64,000 bases of DNA from positions 10,641,922-10,705,921 of the forward strand of contig NC_068350.1 in assembly GCF_014633365.1 (NCBI RefSeq), read 5' to 3'. A program made the translations under genes and the position numbers. Shown in pieces: positions 36,096 to 47,262 of this stretch. Origin of the DNA: Diospyros lotus. Taxonomy: Eukaryota > Streptophyta > Magnoliopsida > Ericales > Ebenaceae. The notes beneath the pieces were generated by a model. The model did not search any database, was not told the DNA's origin, and worked only from the letters and a program-made list of their open reading frames with translations. How positions within the stretch are numbered: the stretch's first letter is position 1; each line of letters opens with the position of its first letter.

Positions 36096-36260
36096 CCCTT
36101 AATCGAAGGGCTTGACAGGCTGTTCCCTCATCAAGGAAGCTATGAGTCCTTCCACTATTGATCAACACCATGAGCCTGCTATCCTATACCTACCATTCTA
36201 TCCTAATGATCTTACTGTTGGTGAGACCTCTAAGGGCATGAAGTGAAATCTCCACATTTT
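36096..36260 (-). pseudogene. Gypsy aspartic protease, N-terminal part, active site altered
   Basis: The active-site loop reads LMVLINSGRTHSFLDEGTA, where gypsy proteases normally have DSG. The Asp to Asn change would remove the catalytic acid. A frameshift separates it from the EVSPTV strand just upstream. Confidence 0.65.
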
Positions 36261-36590
36261 CCTCTCCTTCCGCTCCAACCTGAGTGATCTCCCCATCGTC
36301 AATCTCCTATGTTTCCTCTTCTCCTTCCAGTAGCAAGGGCTGCCTCCGACATTGGTGCCCTGGGGTATACCTACCCCCACAACGGAAGCATAATCCCTGA
36401 TTGCTTCCTCTATTTTGCAAGCTTCCCACTATTTATAGGAATGGGAACAATAGCAGTTGAATTGCTCACTCCTTTGCCTCCGTAATTGTTTCTTCCTTCT
36501 TCCCTTCCCGCACCTTTGCCACCATATTGGAGTGTTCCCATGTTCATGCTCCCCATTTGCCACCTTTACTTCTTATTAACGCCTCCACTG

Positions 36591-37466
36591 TCAATTCTTA
36601 CAGCCATGCACACTCGGCTGCTTGTTGATCGTCTTAGGTTGTTGCATCTTAACAGTACGCCTCAACTCTTCACATAATCCACTCACAAAACTAGAAACAA
36701 AATACCCCTCTATGAGATGTGGATCCAAAATCAACACAAGTGACTTAAGCTCCTCAAATCTCAATTGAAGGGAAGGGACCACACTAATCCCTCCTGACGT
36801 AGTTTGTTGAACTCCTCTACTACGTCCATCATATTTCTATTACCAAACCATTCAAAAAAATCCTCTGCAAATTCAGCCCATTGACACCCTTCCTTAGCAC
36901 CTATCCACCCGTGGAACCACGTGTCCCCATCATCATTGAGGTAAGCAACGGCAAGAGTCACTCGATGTTGTTTAGGCACATGATAGAAAATAAATATCCT
37001 CACACCTACATAGCCACCACCTCGAATTCACCCCATCAAAGATGGGAATCTCCAACTTCAGAAATGGAAAACTAGGCTGATGAGGAACAACCTGAATTTC
37101 TTGTCTCTTGTCCATGGTATTCTCCCCTACTGCCACTGAATCTGCCTCAAATTTAAAGGCATCCTCAATGCATGAGGCTAGAATGTGTCCCAATACGATT
37201 GAGTCAGATTAGGAGGGAATTCTATAGAGTCTTCCCTAATTGTGGCTCATAAACATTCTCATGAACATCTGCGTCTGATCCTTCAATTGGTTGTGTTGTT
37301 ACCGACTCTCTTCCAGCCATTGCTCCATGGCTTCATCAATTCTTCTTTCCACCACTGTCTCCACGGACAACTCCATACTTCTCATTCGAATCTAAATATC
37401 GACCACCATCACTATAACTTGTTGCAACTATGCCTCCATCTGCTTCATGCGGGTGCCATCGGTCAT
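36591..37466 (-). pseudogene. Gypsy gag
   Basis: Begins at the ATG 37464-37466 (MTDGTRMKQMEA), 30-odd bases after the primer site. Diagnostic text includes KLEIPIFDGVNSRWWLCRCE, AYLNDDGDTWFHGW, EFAEDFFEWFG and EEFNKLRQEG, then LRFEELKSLVL. It is broken by several stops and frame changes. Confidence 0.75.
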
Positions 37467-37516
37467 GGTGAAAACGAAGGATGATCTTCGCCCAAGATCA
37501 TGCTCTGATACCAAAA

Positions 37517-37668
37517 TGTCATAATTGAATTCTGATAGGGGTAATTCTCCTTGAATTGAGGAGAATTGGGAAATAAAGGGGGAAAGAACAGAGAGGAATG
37601 AGGGGGGGGGGGGGGGGGGGAAACGAGAATTAGGAAGGGAGAAGATAGAAGAAAGGCAAGAGAAATTG
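37517..37668 (-). repeat. 5' LTR of the gypsy element, truncated
   Basis: Matches the first ~150 bases of 34772-35110 (AAATAAAGGGGGAAAGAACA and GAAAGGCAAGAGAAATT), then diverges abruptly. It contains a G-run of about 19 bases at 37602-37620. Confidence 0.7.
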
Positions 37669-39605
37669 TGGACGAGCAGACAAGATGTCTCTGAAGGAGA
37701 GTTCGACGATTCATCAAAGCGGAAAAGCAGGTTGATTTGCAACTGATTTTTTCGAGGTTGTTGCAAGTGCTGTTAGTAAGGTGAAGCAAAATATTCCAGC
37801 GAGTTCGATTGCCGATCATAATAGAAAGGGAGAAGTAATGCTCGGCTCGGAAGTTGCAATTAGTTTTAACGAAAATTTCAGATAGCAACAAAAGGATGTA
37901 CAGAACTCTTGCTCCTTGATCTTCGAAGTATGTCATTTGTGAAAAGTCAGCTAAGGGGAGCAACGCACGTAGGAGACCATTGGAGCCTCAATTGCAATAG
38001 AAGGATGTTGCATTTTCAGTGAGATGTCCTGCTCAGGAAGCCTTTGGAAGCAATGCACACATGAGATAGTTGGAGCCTCAATGGTAGCAGAAGAAGGCTA
38101 CATTTTTAGTTGGAAACAACAAGAATCATGAACAGTTTAGCCAGAAAAATTAGGCATGAGAAAAGTTGGATAATGAATATAGCCGAGTTGACAAGAAAAC
38201 AAGCAGTGGGATACATGGAGCGTGTAAGGAATTCGGCCATATGTTACACAAGCAACTACAAGAGTTTGTGATGGTACTGACTAAAAGTATCACTACAGCT
38301 TTCCTGCTAAATTCTTCAATGATTATCGCGGGAGTTTTAATCCAAAGAAATTCCTTATAATGGAGCAGCCAAAAGGGATGGCAGGAAACCGATTCACTAC
38401 TTACCTCCAAGGCAGAGTGGAAGAAGTATACCGATTTAGACGAAATTGGCAAGGAAGATGCCAACTTGTTACCCCCATTGGCTAGTGCATGGGCTTAAGG
38501 ATTTGGTGGTGTTCTAGATCAGAAGTTTGTGGGAAATGGAATAGCATTAGATCAGGAAAATCTAATTGAAGGACCATCAATCTACATAGATATTGGGGCT
38601 GGAATCCTTCCTCTAATTTTTGACCAACAGAAAGCCAAGGATTCTTTGGCTTGGTTGGCAACGAGAAGGTGGAGACTGCACTAGCTGGAGGATATCTTAC
38701 TACCAACATAAAAGGCTCTAGCACTGAACAATACGATGGTGTTGCCAATCTAGAAGAGGCAAGCCAGATTGCAGAAGGTGTGAACCCGTTGTCAGTGTTG
38801 GGGGTAATAGAGGTAACTAAAGCAGGGATTTCAAGGGAGTGGGGCACACTCGCTGAAAAGAGAGATGTTGATTTCTCTTTCAGCCGAGGGAAATCTTTTA
38901 TGAGTTATGACCCTAAAAGTAGTTCTCTCCACCAGCAACAAATTCAAATTGGCGAGGAATTTTGGAAACCGGTTGTAGTTGGGGAACAGCTAGGGGAGGT
39001 AGCTGAAGAAGTCATAGGTTTTGCCGAAGGAAACAAAATTCCCGTTGTTGTGTTGGTTCTTCCTCCAGTTGGCAAATCCAAATGCTTGTCTATTGCATTG
39101 ACGGATGAACAGATGGTTGGAGGACTAGTTAGTCAACCCTCTGAGTTCAAAATAGCCAACATAGAAGATGATGAGAAGAGGGGAACATATGTGGTAACTG
39201 GTTGGATGTGTGAGTTTCAGAATGATCGTCGTTTGAAGGCTATAGGGTTCTAGGTTCCAGCTGCCACCTACGAAAAAGAGCGGCTAAATTCATTAAAGGT
39301 GCTTAATGTGGATATATTGACAGGTTTTGGCATCATATTGGATCTCAGACTATGGGTACCAACAATCTTAATTTGGTAGCTATTACAAACCCAAGGGAAA
39401 TGATATGTTACTTTTTGGAGATAAATGCAAACTTGACTACAATATTCATCATTTCTGTTCCAGTTGATGAGAACCTAAGAATGAAGAAGAAGAGACCTAG
39501 AAGGAGAAAGAAGGATAACCTAGATAAAGAAGGCTGGGATTGAATGAGCAATGGCTACTTGCTATAAGTTCTTGGGGACAAGAACTCTATCAAGGAGGGG
39601 GGAAT
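37669..39605 (+). mobile_element. Internal part of a plus-strand LTR element with no recognisable pol
   Basis: It ends with a polypurine tract (AAGGAGGGGGGAA, 39592-39604) immediately before an LTR starting TGTCATGACC, so the strand is plus. The 1.9 kb upstream shows long protein-like frames with occasional stops but none of the gag, RT or integrase motifs. The 5' end is lost at the junction with the gypsy LTR (37668). Confidence 0.55.
38651..39253 (+). CDS. Unidentified ORF (200 aa) in an LTR element
   Basis: I do not recognise this protein. It has a balanced composition, is acidic and rich in Val/Glu/Gly, and has no evident signal or membrane segment. A hydrophobic strand NKIPVVVLVLPPVGKSKC lies in the second half, followed by an acidic EDDEKRGTYVV. 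The preceding DNA (38500-38640) is open in another frame (GPSIYIDIGAGILPLI), so the original protein was probably longer and has been broken by a frameshift just upstream. A basic patch (MKKKRPRRRKK) occurs downstream at 39481-39513. It could be an accessory ORF, a captured host fragment, or very divergent gag. It is likely non-functional as it stands. Confidence 0.4.
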   Translation: MVGNEKVETALAGGYLTTNIKGSSTEQYDGVANLEEASQIAEGVNPLSVLGVIEVTKAGISREWGTLAEKRDVDFSFSRGKSFMSYDPKSSSLHQQQIQIGEEFWKPVVVGEQLGEVAEEVIGFAEGNKIPVVVLVLPPVGKSKCLSIALTDEQMVGGLVSQPSEFKIANIEDDEKRGTYVVTGWMCEFQNDRRLKAIGF

Positions 39606-39821
39606 TGTCATGACCCTATGAGCAATAAAGGAGGAATATGGTAATAGGCTTATAATAGTTGTTAAGAAATATTTTACAAGTTGTTAGGGGCACATGGGTA
39701 CTGTTAGGAATCAGTTAACAACTAACTAAGGCCTATAAAAAGGCTACTTGTAAGAGGTTGGAGATATGGATAATGAAATGAAAATTCTATCTTCTTAATT
39801 CTCGCTATCCCTCTCTCATTA

Positions 39822-40426
39822 TGTTATAATAATTTCACAACTCTCCCTCAATGACACTCGCACTTGCAAAAAAGACCCTCTCATAGAATCTCTCAACTCC
39901 TTACAACAACAAGAATTAATGAAACATAGAAAGAACGAACATGAAATCGAAAACAAGAACACCAACAAATTTATTCTGGTTCAGTCCTTTAAAGAAGACC
40001 TACATCCAGATCGCCTCAGACACTTATCTTCACTATCTTGAATGAAAAACTCAAGGATTATATGCACTACAACTCTCAACAGCCTTATACCCAAAACTAC
40101 AATGAGTTTCTCAACCCGAGATTACAAAGATATCCCCCTCTTTACTCTCAAGTTTGTCCTTGCGCATACTCCTCCCATGTTCTCGCCACAAGACAGAATA
40201 GAAATGCCTTTAATGCCTCTTACTCAACCTCTATTTATACATCATAGAGGCGGTAAACAGAAACTAACTAAAAAATCAATAGTTTCAACCAACTAACCAG
40301 ACTATACTGCTATCCAAACTTTCTAGAAACAATCCTTCTAGAATAACACAAGTAATATACAAATGCTAATAGAAAAAACCCCTCCCAAGACAACCTAAAG
40401 CTAATCTAATACAAATGATTACAACA
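39822..40426 (-). repeat. 3' LTR of the copia element
   Basis: Begins TGTTATAATAATTTCACA and ends GATTACAACA on the plus strand. It aligns over its whole length with 47263-47854, with scattered substitutions and small indels. Confidence 0.9.
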
Positions 40427-40833
40427 AATTCTCCACCCACTTGATTTGATTTACTTCCTCAAGATATTCTTTTCTGCTACCTGTATCTTCACATATTGCC
40501 CCGATTTTGCTTCAGACATGTCTTGGAATCAATTGCAATATCTCCAAGCAATGCTTTAGCTTTGAAACTGGCACAACCTTTGTAAAAATATCGGCTGCAT
40601 TTTCCTCACCTGAAACTTTGATTAGAATAACAATTTTCTTTTCAATTAACTTGTCTGATAAAATGATATCTTATGTCTATATGCTTTACTCTTTCATGAT
40701 GAGCTTGGTTTTTAGACAAATGGATTGCACTTTGACTATCACACATCAAAGTGGTCTTAACCTCTACTCCTAAAATCTCACTTACTAATCCTTTTAGCCA
40801 CATAGCCTCTTTAAAGGCATCTGAAAAAGCTAT

Positions 40834-41202
40834 CTATTCTGCCTCGGTAGTTGATAATGCTACCACATGTTGGAGACTTGATTTCCAACTAATAGTGGAG
40901 TTTCGTAATCTAAAAACATAACCAGTTGTGGACTTTCGTTTATCAATATCAACAACATAATCAGTATCCACATATCCTAGGATTATAGGCTGATCTTCTA
41001 GACTTTCACCACCATAAGACAAAGCATAATCAATGGATCCTTTTAAATATCTGCACATCCACTTAACAGCTAACCAGTGAGGCTTGCCTAGATTAGCCAT
41101 GAACCGACTTATGACACTCATTTCATGTGCCAAGTCGGGTCTTGTGCAGACCATACCATACATTAACCTGCCTACTGCACTTGAGTATGGTATATTGGCC
41201 AC
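40834..41202 (-). pseudogene. Copia RT thumb and RNase H
   Basis: Encodes NIPYSSAVGRLMYGMVCTRP, then WMCRYLKGSIDYALSYGG, YVDTDYVVDIDKRKSTTGYV and HVVALSTTEAE, the standard copia RNase H path. The frame closes early; a following stretch towards the 3' LTR still reads ENAADIFTK- and SKLKHC-like text (about 40500-40640). Confidence 0.8.
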
Positions 41203-41274
41203 GTCTCCTTTCTTCCTTCCTCATCCTTTGGAGACTATTCTGACTACAATTTAAAATGAGATACAAAAGGAACA

Positions 41275-41631
41275 CTAACAATCTTTGCATTTGTCATTCC
41301 AAATTTGGACAACAACTTTTCTAAGTATGATTTTTGAGATAGATAGATTTTCCATCTGCTCTAAATGAAGGTTCAATTTAGCTGTGATGGCCAGCAACAC
41401 CCTTATATAAGTATGCCTTACAACAGGAGAAAATACTTCATTAAAATCTATTCTTGGGACTTGGGTAAAGCCTCTAGCAACTAACCTAGCTTTGTACCTA
41501 GGCTTGGGATTTTCTCCAACCCCTTCCTTGATTTTAAACAGCCATTTGCAGCCAACTACCTGCTGCCCTTTAGGTCTCCCCACCAGTTTCCAAGTCTGAT
41601 TTTTCTTAAGGGAAGCTATCTCAAACTGCAT
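41275..41631 (-). pseudogene. Copia reverse transcriptase with internal deletion
   Basis: The fingers region is intact (NQTWKLV, GCKWLFKIKEG, YKARLVARGFTQ, FSPVVRHTYIRVLLAI), but after LNLHLEQM the frame jumps to text matching the post-palm segment (SQKSYLEKLLSKFGM in another phase). The palm with its YVDD box is missing, so no active RT can be made. Confidence 0.78.
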
Positions 41632-41639
41632 GGCTTCTA

Positions 41640-42092
41640 CCCACTTATCAGAATTCTTAACAGATACCGCTTGTTCATATGTAAGTGGTTCTTCACCTGT
41701 TACTTCAGAAGCACTACTTAGGGCATAAGCTACTTAATCTAAGTAGCCATATCGTCGGGGTGGCCTAGAGTCAGGCTACCTGTCCCTAGCCACACTATAC
41801 CAATCTAGGTTTGGTTGGTCTACTATGCTTGAGTCCATATCACTGTCATCTTCATCCCCTTCAAATTGGGATGATTCATGGTCATGGTTATCAGCTGGTT
41901 CAGGATCAGGTTCTGGTTCAGGAGAGTCTAGCTCTTTTTCAGGAATATTTTGGGATAGATTAGGGGAGATTTCCGAGATCTCCACCTGGATTGACTCTTT
42001 ACTTTGATTCTCATCTAGCTGGGATTTATCTTTTCTTGCTTTCATGGTAGACCCCTTGAAACTATAATTCTCAGTCTTTCTGGTTCTAAGTT
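41640..42092 (-). pseudogene. Copia integrase-RT linker
   Basis: An acidic Ser/Glu/Pro-rich stretch (SPEPEPDPEPADNHD) followed by the conserved lead into RT (SRPPRRYG... EEPLTYEQAV). Such low-complexity linkers are usual between copia integrase and RT. Confidence 0.65.
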
Positions 42093-43073
42093 CTATAGTT
42101 TATATCCTTTGACACTAGATGGGTAACCTATAAACAAGCATTTCTTGGCTCTAGGCTCTAATTTTCCTTGTTTTACATGGGCATAGGCAAGACAGCCAAA
42201 CACTCTAAGGTAGTCTAGGTTTGATTTATGCCCTGTCCACCTTTCATATGGGGTTAGAAGATTTATTGTTGTGGATGGAGATCGGTTTATTACATGGGCT
42301 GCTGTGGTGACAACTTCCCCCAAAAATGATTTAGATAAATTTGCATAGGACAACATGCATCTAACCCTCTCTAAGAGGGTTTTATTCATCCTTTCTACAA
42401 CACCATTTTGCCTAGGATTTCCGGGTGTAGTTAGGTGTCTAATAATCCCCCCATCTTTACACATTTGGTTGAAATCTTTATTACAAAATTCTAACTCGTT
42501 ATCTGTTCTAATAGTCTTAATTTTCCTGCCTTTCTGGTTTTCCACCATAACCTTCCATGCCCTAAAAGTTTCAAATGTGCTATCTTTCGTATTTAGAAAA
42601 TAAACCCATAACATTCTAGAGAAGTCGTCTATCATTGATAGAAAAAATCTAGAGCCACCATGGGATTCAGTTTAAGCTGGATTCCATAAGTCTGAGTGAA
42701 TGTAGTCTAGGGGTTCTTTGGATGAGTGTATTGCTGTTTTACTTAATTTTACCTTTGTTGCTTTATCATATATACAAGATTCACACTTGCCTAAACCTAT
42801 GGATTGACCTAAATCCAATATACCTTGCTTTGTGAGCTCTCTAAGGCCCTGCTCACTGATATGAGACATTCATAAATGCCATAGAGTTTCCTTAGATTTA
42901 AGGTTAGGACTTATAGATGAGGCTTCACCACATAATGTGGTTGCCTGCAAAAGGTAAATTTCATTTCTTAATACAGCCTTCATGCACACTAAAGACCCTT
43001 TAGCTATTTTAAAGACTCCTCCTTCACCTTTAAACTTTAAGCCATTTCTATCCAACTCCCCAAGAGAAACCAA
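42093..43073 (-). pseudogene. Copia integrase
   Basis: The zinc-binding region has CESC (42672-42869). The core shows Asp in HSDLWNPA, Asp in IKTIRTDNELEFCN and Glu in GNPRQNGVVERMNKTLLE. GKLEPRAKKCLFIGYPSSVKGYKL closes the C-terminal region. Stops at about 42650, 42871 and 43085 break the frame. Confidence 0.82.
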
Positions 43074-43085
43074 GTTTCTCTTTAA

Positions 43086-43406
43086 TTATGGAATATACCC
43101 AACGGCTGTGAGGGATCTATGGGAGCCATCATGCAATTTTAGCCTAATATCTCCTATCCCTTTTACCTCACATTCATGGTCATTACCTAGAAGGACCTTA
43201 CCCCAATTAAAATTCTTAAAGTTTTGCAACCAGTGTCGTTTTGGAGTCATGTGAAAGGAGCAGCCCGAGTCTAGAACCCACTCTTGGCTTTCTGCACTTT
43301 CACTTACAACTAAAACTTCAGAACTATCATAACCACTATCACAAAGGTTTGCCCCTCCTCCTAAGCTTTCCTTCTCGGCTTGATCTTTCTTTCTCTTTGG
43401 ACACAA
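43086..43406 (-). pseudogene. Copia aspartic protease
   Basis: The active site reads EWVLDSGCSFHMTPKRHWL, with the catalytic DSG retained. It follows gag directly in the polyprotein. Confidence 0.8.
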
Positions 43407-43427
43407 CCTCTTAATATGGCCTTCTTG

Positions 43428-43920
43428 CTAACAGTAATAGCACTTTATTGGCCCTTTTCCATTCCTAGATTTAGACCTTGATTTACCTTTATTTTTCTGA
43501 TCTCTTTTAGTGCTTTTTGATCTTGCTATTAAAGTTTCACCGGGGTTGGATTTGCTATCCATCTTAATCCTTAATTCTTTAGAATTTAATGCCCCTATTA
43601 CATCTTCTAAAGAAAGTTTGTCTCTACCGTGTTGGAGAATATCCACAAAGTTTTCATAGGACTTAGGTAATGAATATAGAAGAACTAGGGCCTTGTCTTC
43701 GTCATCATATTTCACATTTATGTTTTCTAAATCCAAACATAGTTTGTTAAAGTCATCTAAATGCTCCTAAAGCTTTTGATTATCATGCATTTTAAGATTA
43801 AAAAACCTGGCCTTGAGGAATAACCCACTAGATAGAGTCTTCTTGACATACAGATCTTCCAGTCTTTTCCAGATTTCGATCGCTAACTTTAACTTTGATA
43901 CCTCCCTTAGAACTTTGTCT
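43428..43920 (-). pseudogene. Copia gag, C-terminal part with zinc knuckle
   Basis: Includes WKRLEDLYVKK, then LVLLYSLPKSYENFVDIL and a basic stretch before the CCHC knuckle (CYYC then GHIKRLC, where a stop replaces one residue). Its N-terminal part lies on the far side of the solo LTR. Confidence 0.8.
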
Positions 43921-45319
43921 CCTAGTGTAGTGGCCCACTCCCGAATAGTCCCGCTAGCATAGGATATCCGAAAAGAGATCATCACAAGGATGATATACAA
44001 CAGTAACATACAATAGCACATTACAATCCTTAGATAAATTAAGCGGAAGCCAACATAAAGGTTTACAACATCTTGGCACCATGGCCTACACAAAATGAAA
44101 TACAAGGACACTAACAAATTTTACAACATAAAATTTCCTCACACATGCCCTCTTCACAAACACTAACATAGACCATCTAATTTGGGAGGTCTTAGTACAC
44201 CTCTAACCCTGGGCTCTAGTCCCACTGGACTCGCCCTCAACCACTGCTTTACTTTTATCTGGAATGACATGAGAGTAAACAAGGTGAGCCATAAGGCTCA
44301 GCAAGTATATTTATAAAGCACAGAGATATAGAATCAAAGGCATGGATAATCAAGATAGAGTAAACAACTCTATGAGAAGATATTAGTATAACACAACTCA
44401 TAAGTTTTACATTTACGTCAATTTCTCATACTGTGATTATTATACATACTATGTAGTCATTTCCATGCTCATGCACATGCACTAATAGTAAGGAATTTTT
44501 CACATAATTCCCAAGGCTCCTACGGCCAATATGTCCATACATTAATATATATGTATCATGAAAATACATCAACAAACAATAACAATTTGAGCCTAGCCTA
44601 CCAAGTTGATGGCCACCTCACTCGCGTCATGCGCTTATACGATATCCTTTTCTCACCCATAGACATAGCCGTCGCGCAAAATAATAGATGCGCAAATCAA
44701 TATAATCATGCATCACATAAGCATGTCCCAATTTCATGGCAATCATCAATGATCAAGAAAAATCCCACATAAAAAGGATTAATTGGCATTTTTTAGGAAA
44801 TTTTTAGATTTCAAAGGGTAACTTCAAAGACCTATTTTGGGCTCGTTTCTTAGTCAAATTTTATGAAAGATATATCAAATCAAAGTCTCAGATCTCTAGT
44901 TTTTGAAACAATAATCGGATTCAGAATCAGAAATAATCACAATGAGTTATTGCTCAAAAACCGAAGCAAGGCAGAATTGCTATAGTAAAATTACAGCATT
45001 CTGGGCAAAATTCAACAAGACTTTTTAGGTTCAAATCATTACCAAAAATTTCAAATCCTATACTAAAACGAAGCCTATAATGTCTAGTTTACATAGAAAC
45101 AAACGAATTGTAAATCGGATATAACCACAGAAAGTTATACCGCAAAAACTCAAGCAAGGTTGAATTACATGGAGCAGTAAGTTACGAATTTTTTTGTCAG
45201 AACTTAACAAGGCAGCCCTTTGGGGGTTCAAATCGAAGCCACAAAATTCAAGCCCTATATCAAATCAAAGCTAATAGAGTCTATTTTACAACGCAACAAA
45301 CGGATCTCAAATCAGATAT

Positions 45320-45875
45320 TGTTAAAGTTCATTTGTACTAGATTAGGGTTTGTAATGTGAGGGAAATATTATGTTGTATTTTATCGGTTATTTCTTTTAG
45401 AAGTTAGGGTCTGACCGAATGGGTTGTAATTGTCGGTTTTGGGTAGTCGGTCAAGAAGCTCTCCCGCCTTCTATGGCTTATAAATAGGGGCCGAGAGTTA
45501 GGCTTTCAAGTGTGCTTTCTATTCTGAGTTTACAGCTGTCTTGGGGCGAGATTGTGAAGTGAGGAAGAGTGGATATCTTTCTTGTGACAACTCTATATAG
45601 CTTTCAGGTTTATGGGCTAGGTGAGAGTTGGGTTTGAGTGCACTTGTAATCTTGTACTGATATTCAAGATAGTGGAGAAAGCAAGGGCGAAAGCCAAGCT
45701 GGATGTAAGTCTTTCATTGAGACCGAACCAGGGTAAATCTTGTGTGTGTTGTGCAGTACTTGGTTGGTTCTTGATTGTATTCTATTTGCTATTCATTTGC
45801 GAATTAGATAGAGAGTTCGTTCAGGTAAGTTTGAGTGATTGAGTGATCATATAGAGGGTGAGATCTAGGTTAACA
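45320..45875 (+). mobile_element. Solo LTR (copia type) inside the family C LTR, target duplication GATAT
   Basis: Starts TGTTAAAGTTCATTTG and ends CTAGGTTAACA, 556 bp. The flanks 45315-45319 and 45876-45880 are both GATAT. A TATA box (TATAAATA, 45479-45486) lies 160 bp from its start. It is the innermost layer of the nest. Confidence 0.9.
45479..45486 (+). promoter_or_regulatory. TATA box of the innermost LTR
   Basis: TATAAATA followed by GGGGCCGAGAG, in the expected position for the promoter at the U3/R border of an LTR. The function is inferred. Confidence 0.55.
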
Positions 45876-46945
45876 GATATTTCTACTGAAAATTATGCCC
45901 AAAACAATAGAGCATCCGCAAGCTGCCACAAGCTGAAAATGGACATATGGGAATAATGCAAAACAACCCACAAATAATTGTTTTGCTCTAATCTAACCAA
46001 AAATATGTCATTCTTTGAAGGATTTTGGGGTAAATCAAGCCCCAAATGAAGATCCAACAAGATCCATTAATTTTGAAGAATTTTTTACAAAATATTTGCA
46101 AATAAAAATAAAGACTCGTTTTAAATCCAAAGATGGTGGTTTTTGCCATGGAGAAGCAAGATCTACTCAAAATGAGGGGAATTAAATAGGAAACTTGTAA
46201 ATCAAAATAAAGAGAGAAAATCTTTCCTAACAAGAGAGATGCAAGGAGAACTTGCCTTGATGTTGATGGAAGATCAAAGAGAATGGGTTTTTCTTCAAGA
46301 TCCAAGATCCAACCCTTGATGCTTCAAATCAAGATATGAAGAAGAAACTCTTGGAGAGAAAATGAAGGAAGGAAATGGGGAAGGGATTCTTGGGCAAGAA
46401 GATGAAGGAGAAACAGAAAGTCAACTCCGTAGACAAAATGACCATTTTGCCCTTTACACAAACACACAAGCCTCAATCATTTCATGCCCATTTTAGACAT
46501 TTGCCACTCATTTAATTTTTCTTTTTAAATTTAAATCATCCTTTTGTAAATGGGCTCAAGCCCAAACCCATTCATCCTTCACATATAATTTAAACCCAAC
46601 TCATTTAATTAGGCCCAACATCTCATAAAACCCAAAAGACTTATTTTTAACTTGGCCCAACACTTAAGTCCCAAAAGATTTATTTTTCAGTTGGTCCAAC
46701 CCACTTCATTTAAAATCAACTATGGACTCAATCTATACATAGTTAGTCTCAATCCAATAAAAATGGTTTCATTTAAATTCTAACTACCATTTGCCATGGA
46801 CTTTCTCACATTGGCCCAAATCTAACTTCATTAAACCCTCAATTCATTTTATTTAATTTCAAAATAAAGCCATTACATATATATACACCAAAATGAAATA
46901 AATATCAATAATGGCATAGACCCAACAACGGGTCGTTACACCTAG

Positions 46946-47246
46946 GCTCAGAATCAAAAGGCTTACAGCCTTCTTCTTGATCTTCGTCTGAGTCTCCTTC
47001 TAAGCAACAATTTTAAAGTCAGTGTCTCGGTTTTGGATGATGTCCCAATTGCCTCTGGTTCCAGCGCCCCTTCTAGGCCTTGACTGTAGAGGAACGCTTC
47101 CATCTTGATCCTCCATAGGCTGAAGTCGTTAGACCCATCGAATTTATCAATGTTGTACCTTGATGCAGTTGGCACCATATTGATTTGAGCCTTCAATTCA
47201 GTCTCCTTAGGTTTCTTGAAGAATCTTGAATGCCACAGAGATTATT
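46946..47246 (-). pseudogene. Copia gag, N-terminal part
   Basis: Carries RYNIDKFDGSNDFSLWRIKM, the conserved gag start of this copia group, and an Arg-rich tail produced by a frame change. It begins shortly after the primer site and ends at the target duplication of the 3-kb solo LTR. Confidence 0.78.
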
Positions 47247-47262
47247 GGCTCTAATACCACGT

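Larger units (their letters stand above)
34772..37668 (-). mobile_element. Degenerate Ty3/gypsy element
   Basis: Minus-strand order: truncated 5' LTR 37517-37668, primer site 37499-37513 (TGGTATCAGAGCATG), gag about 36591-37466, protease N-part about 36096-36260, protease C-part 35465-35787, RT N-terminus 35111-35292, then 3' LTR 34772-35110. RT stops after RPSQSP, so the rest of RT, RNase H and integrase are deleted. An LTR-like insertion (35788-36095) splits the protease. It cannot move on its own. Confidence 0.78.
43926..46940 (+). mobile_element. Solo LTR (family C) inside copia gag, target duplication CCTAG
   Basis: Starts TGTAGTGGCCCACTCCCG and ends ACGGGTCGTTACA, 3015 bp with a further LTR inside. 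The flanks 43921-43925 and 46941-46945 are both CCTAG, an exact 5-bp duplication. The signature CCCGCTAGCATAGGATATCC near its start, and GGTGAGCCATAAGGCTCAGC at about 44283, recur in the partial copies at 58007 and 63555. Confidence 0.9.

Noticed and set aside
41825..42007. Ser/Gly-rich plus-strand frame
   Set aside because: Antisense shadow of the acidic Ser/Pro/Glu linker of the copia integrase.
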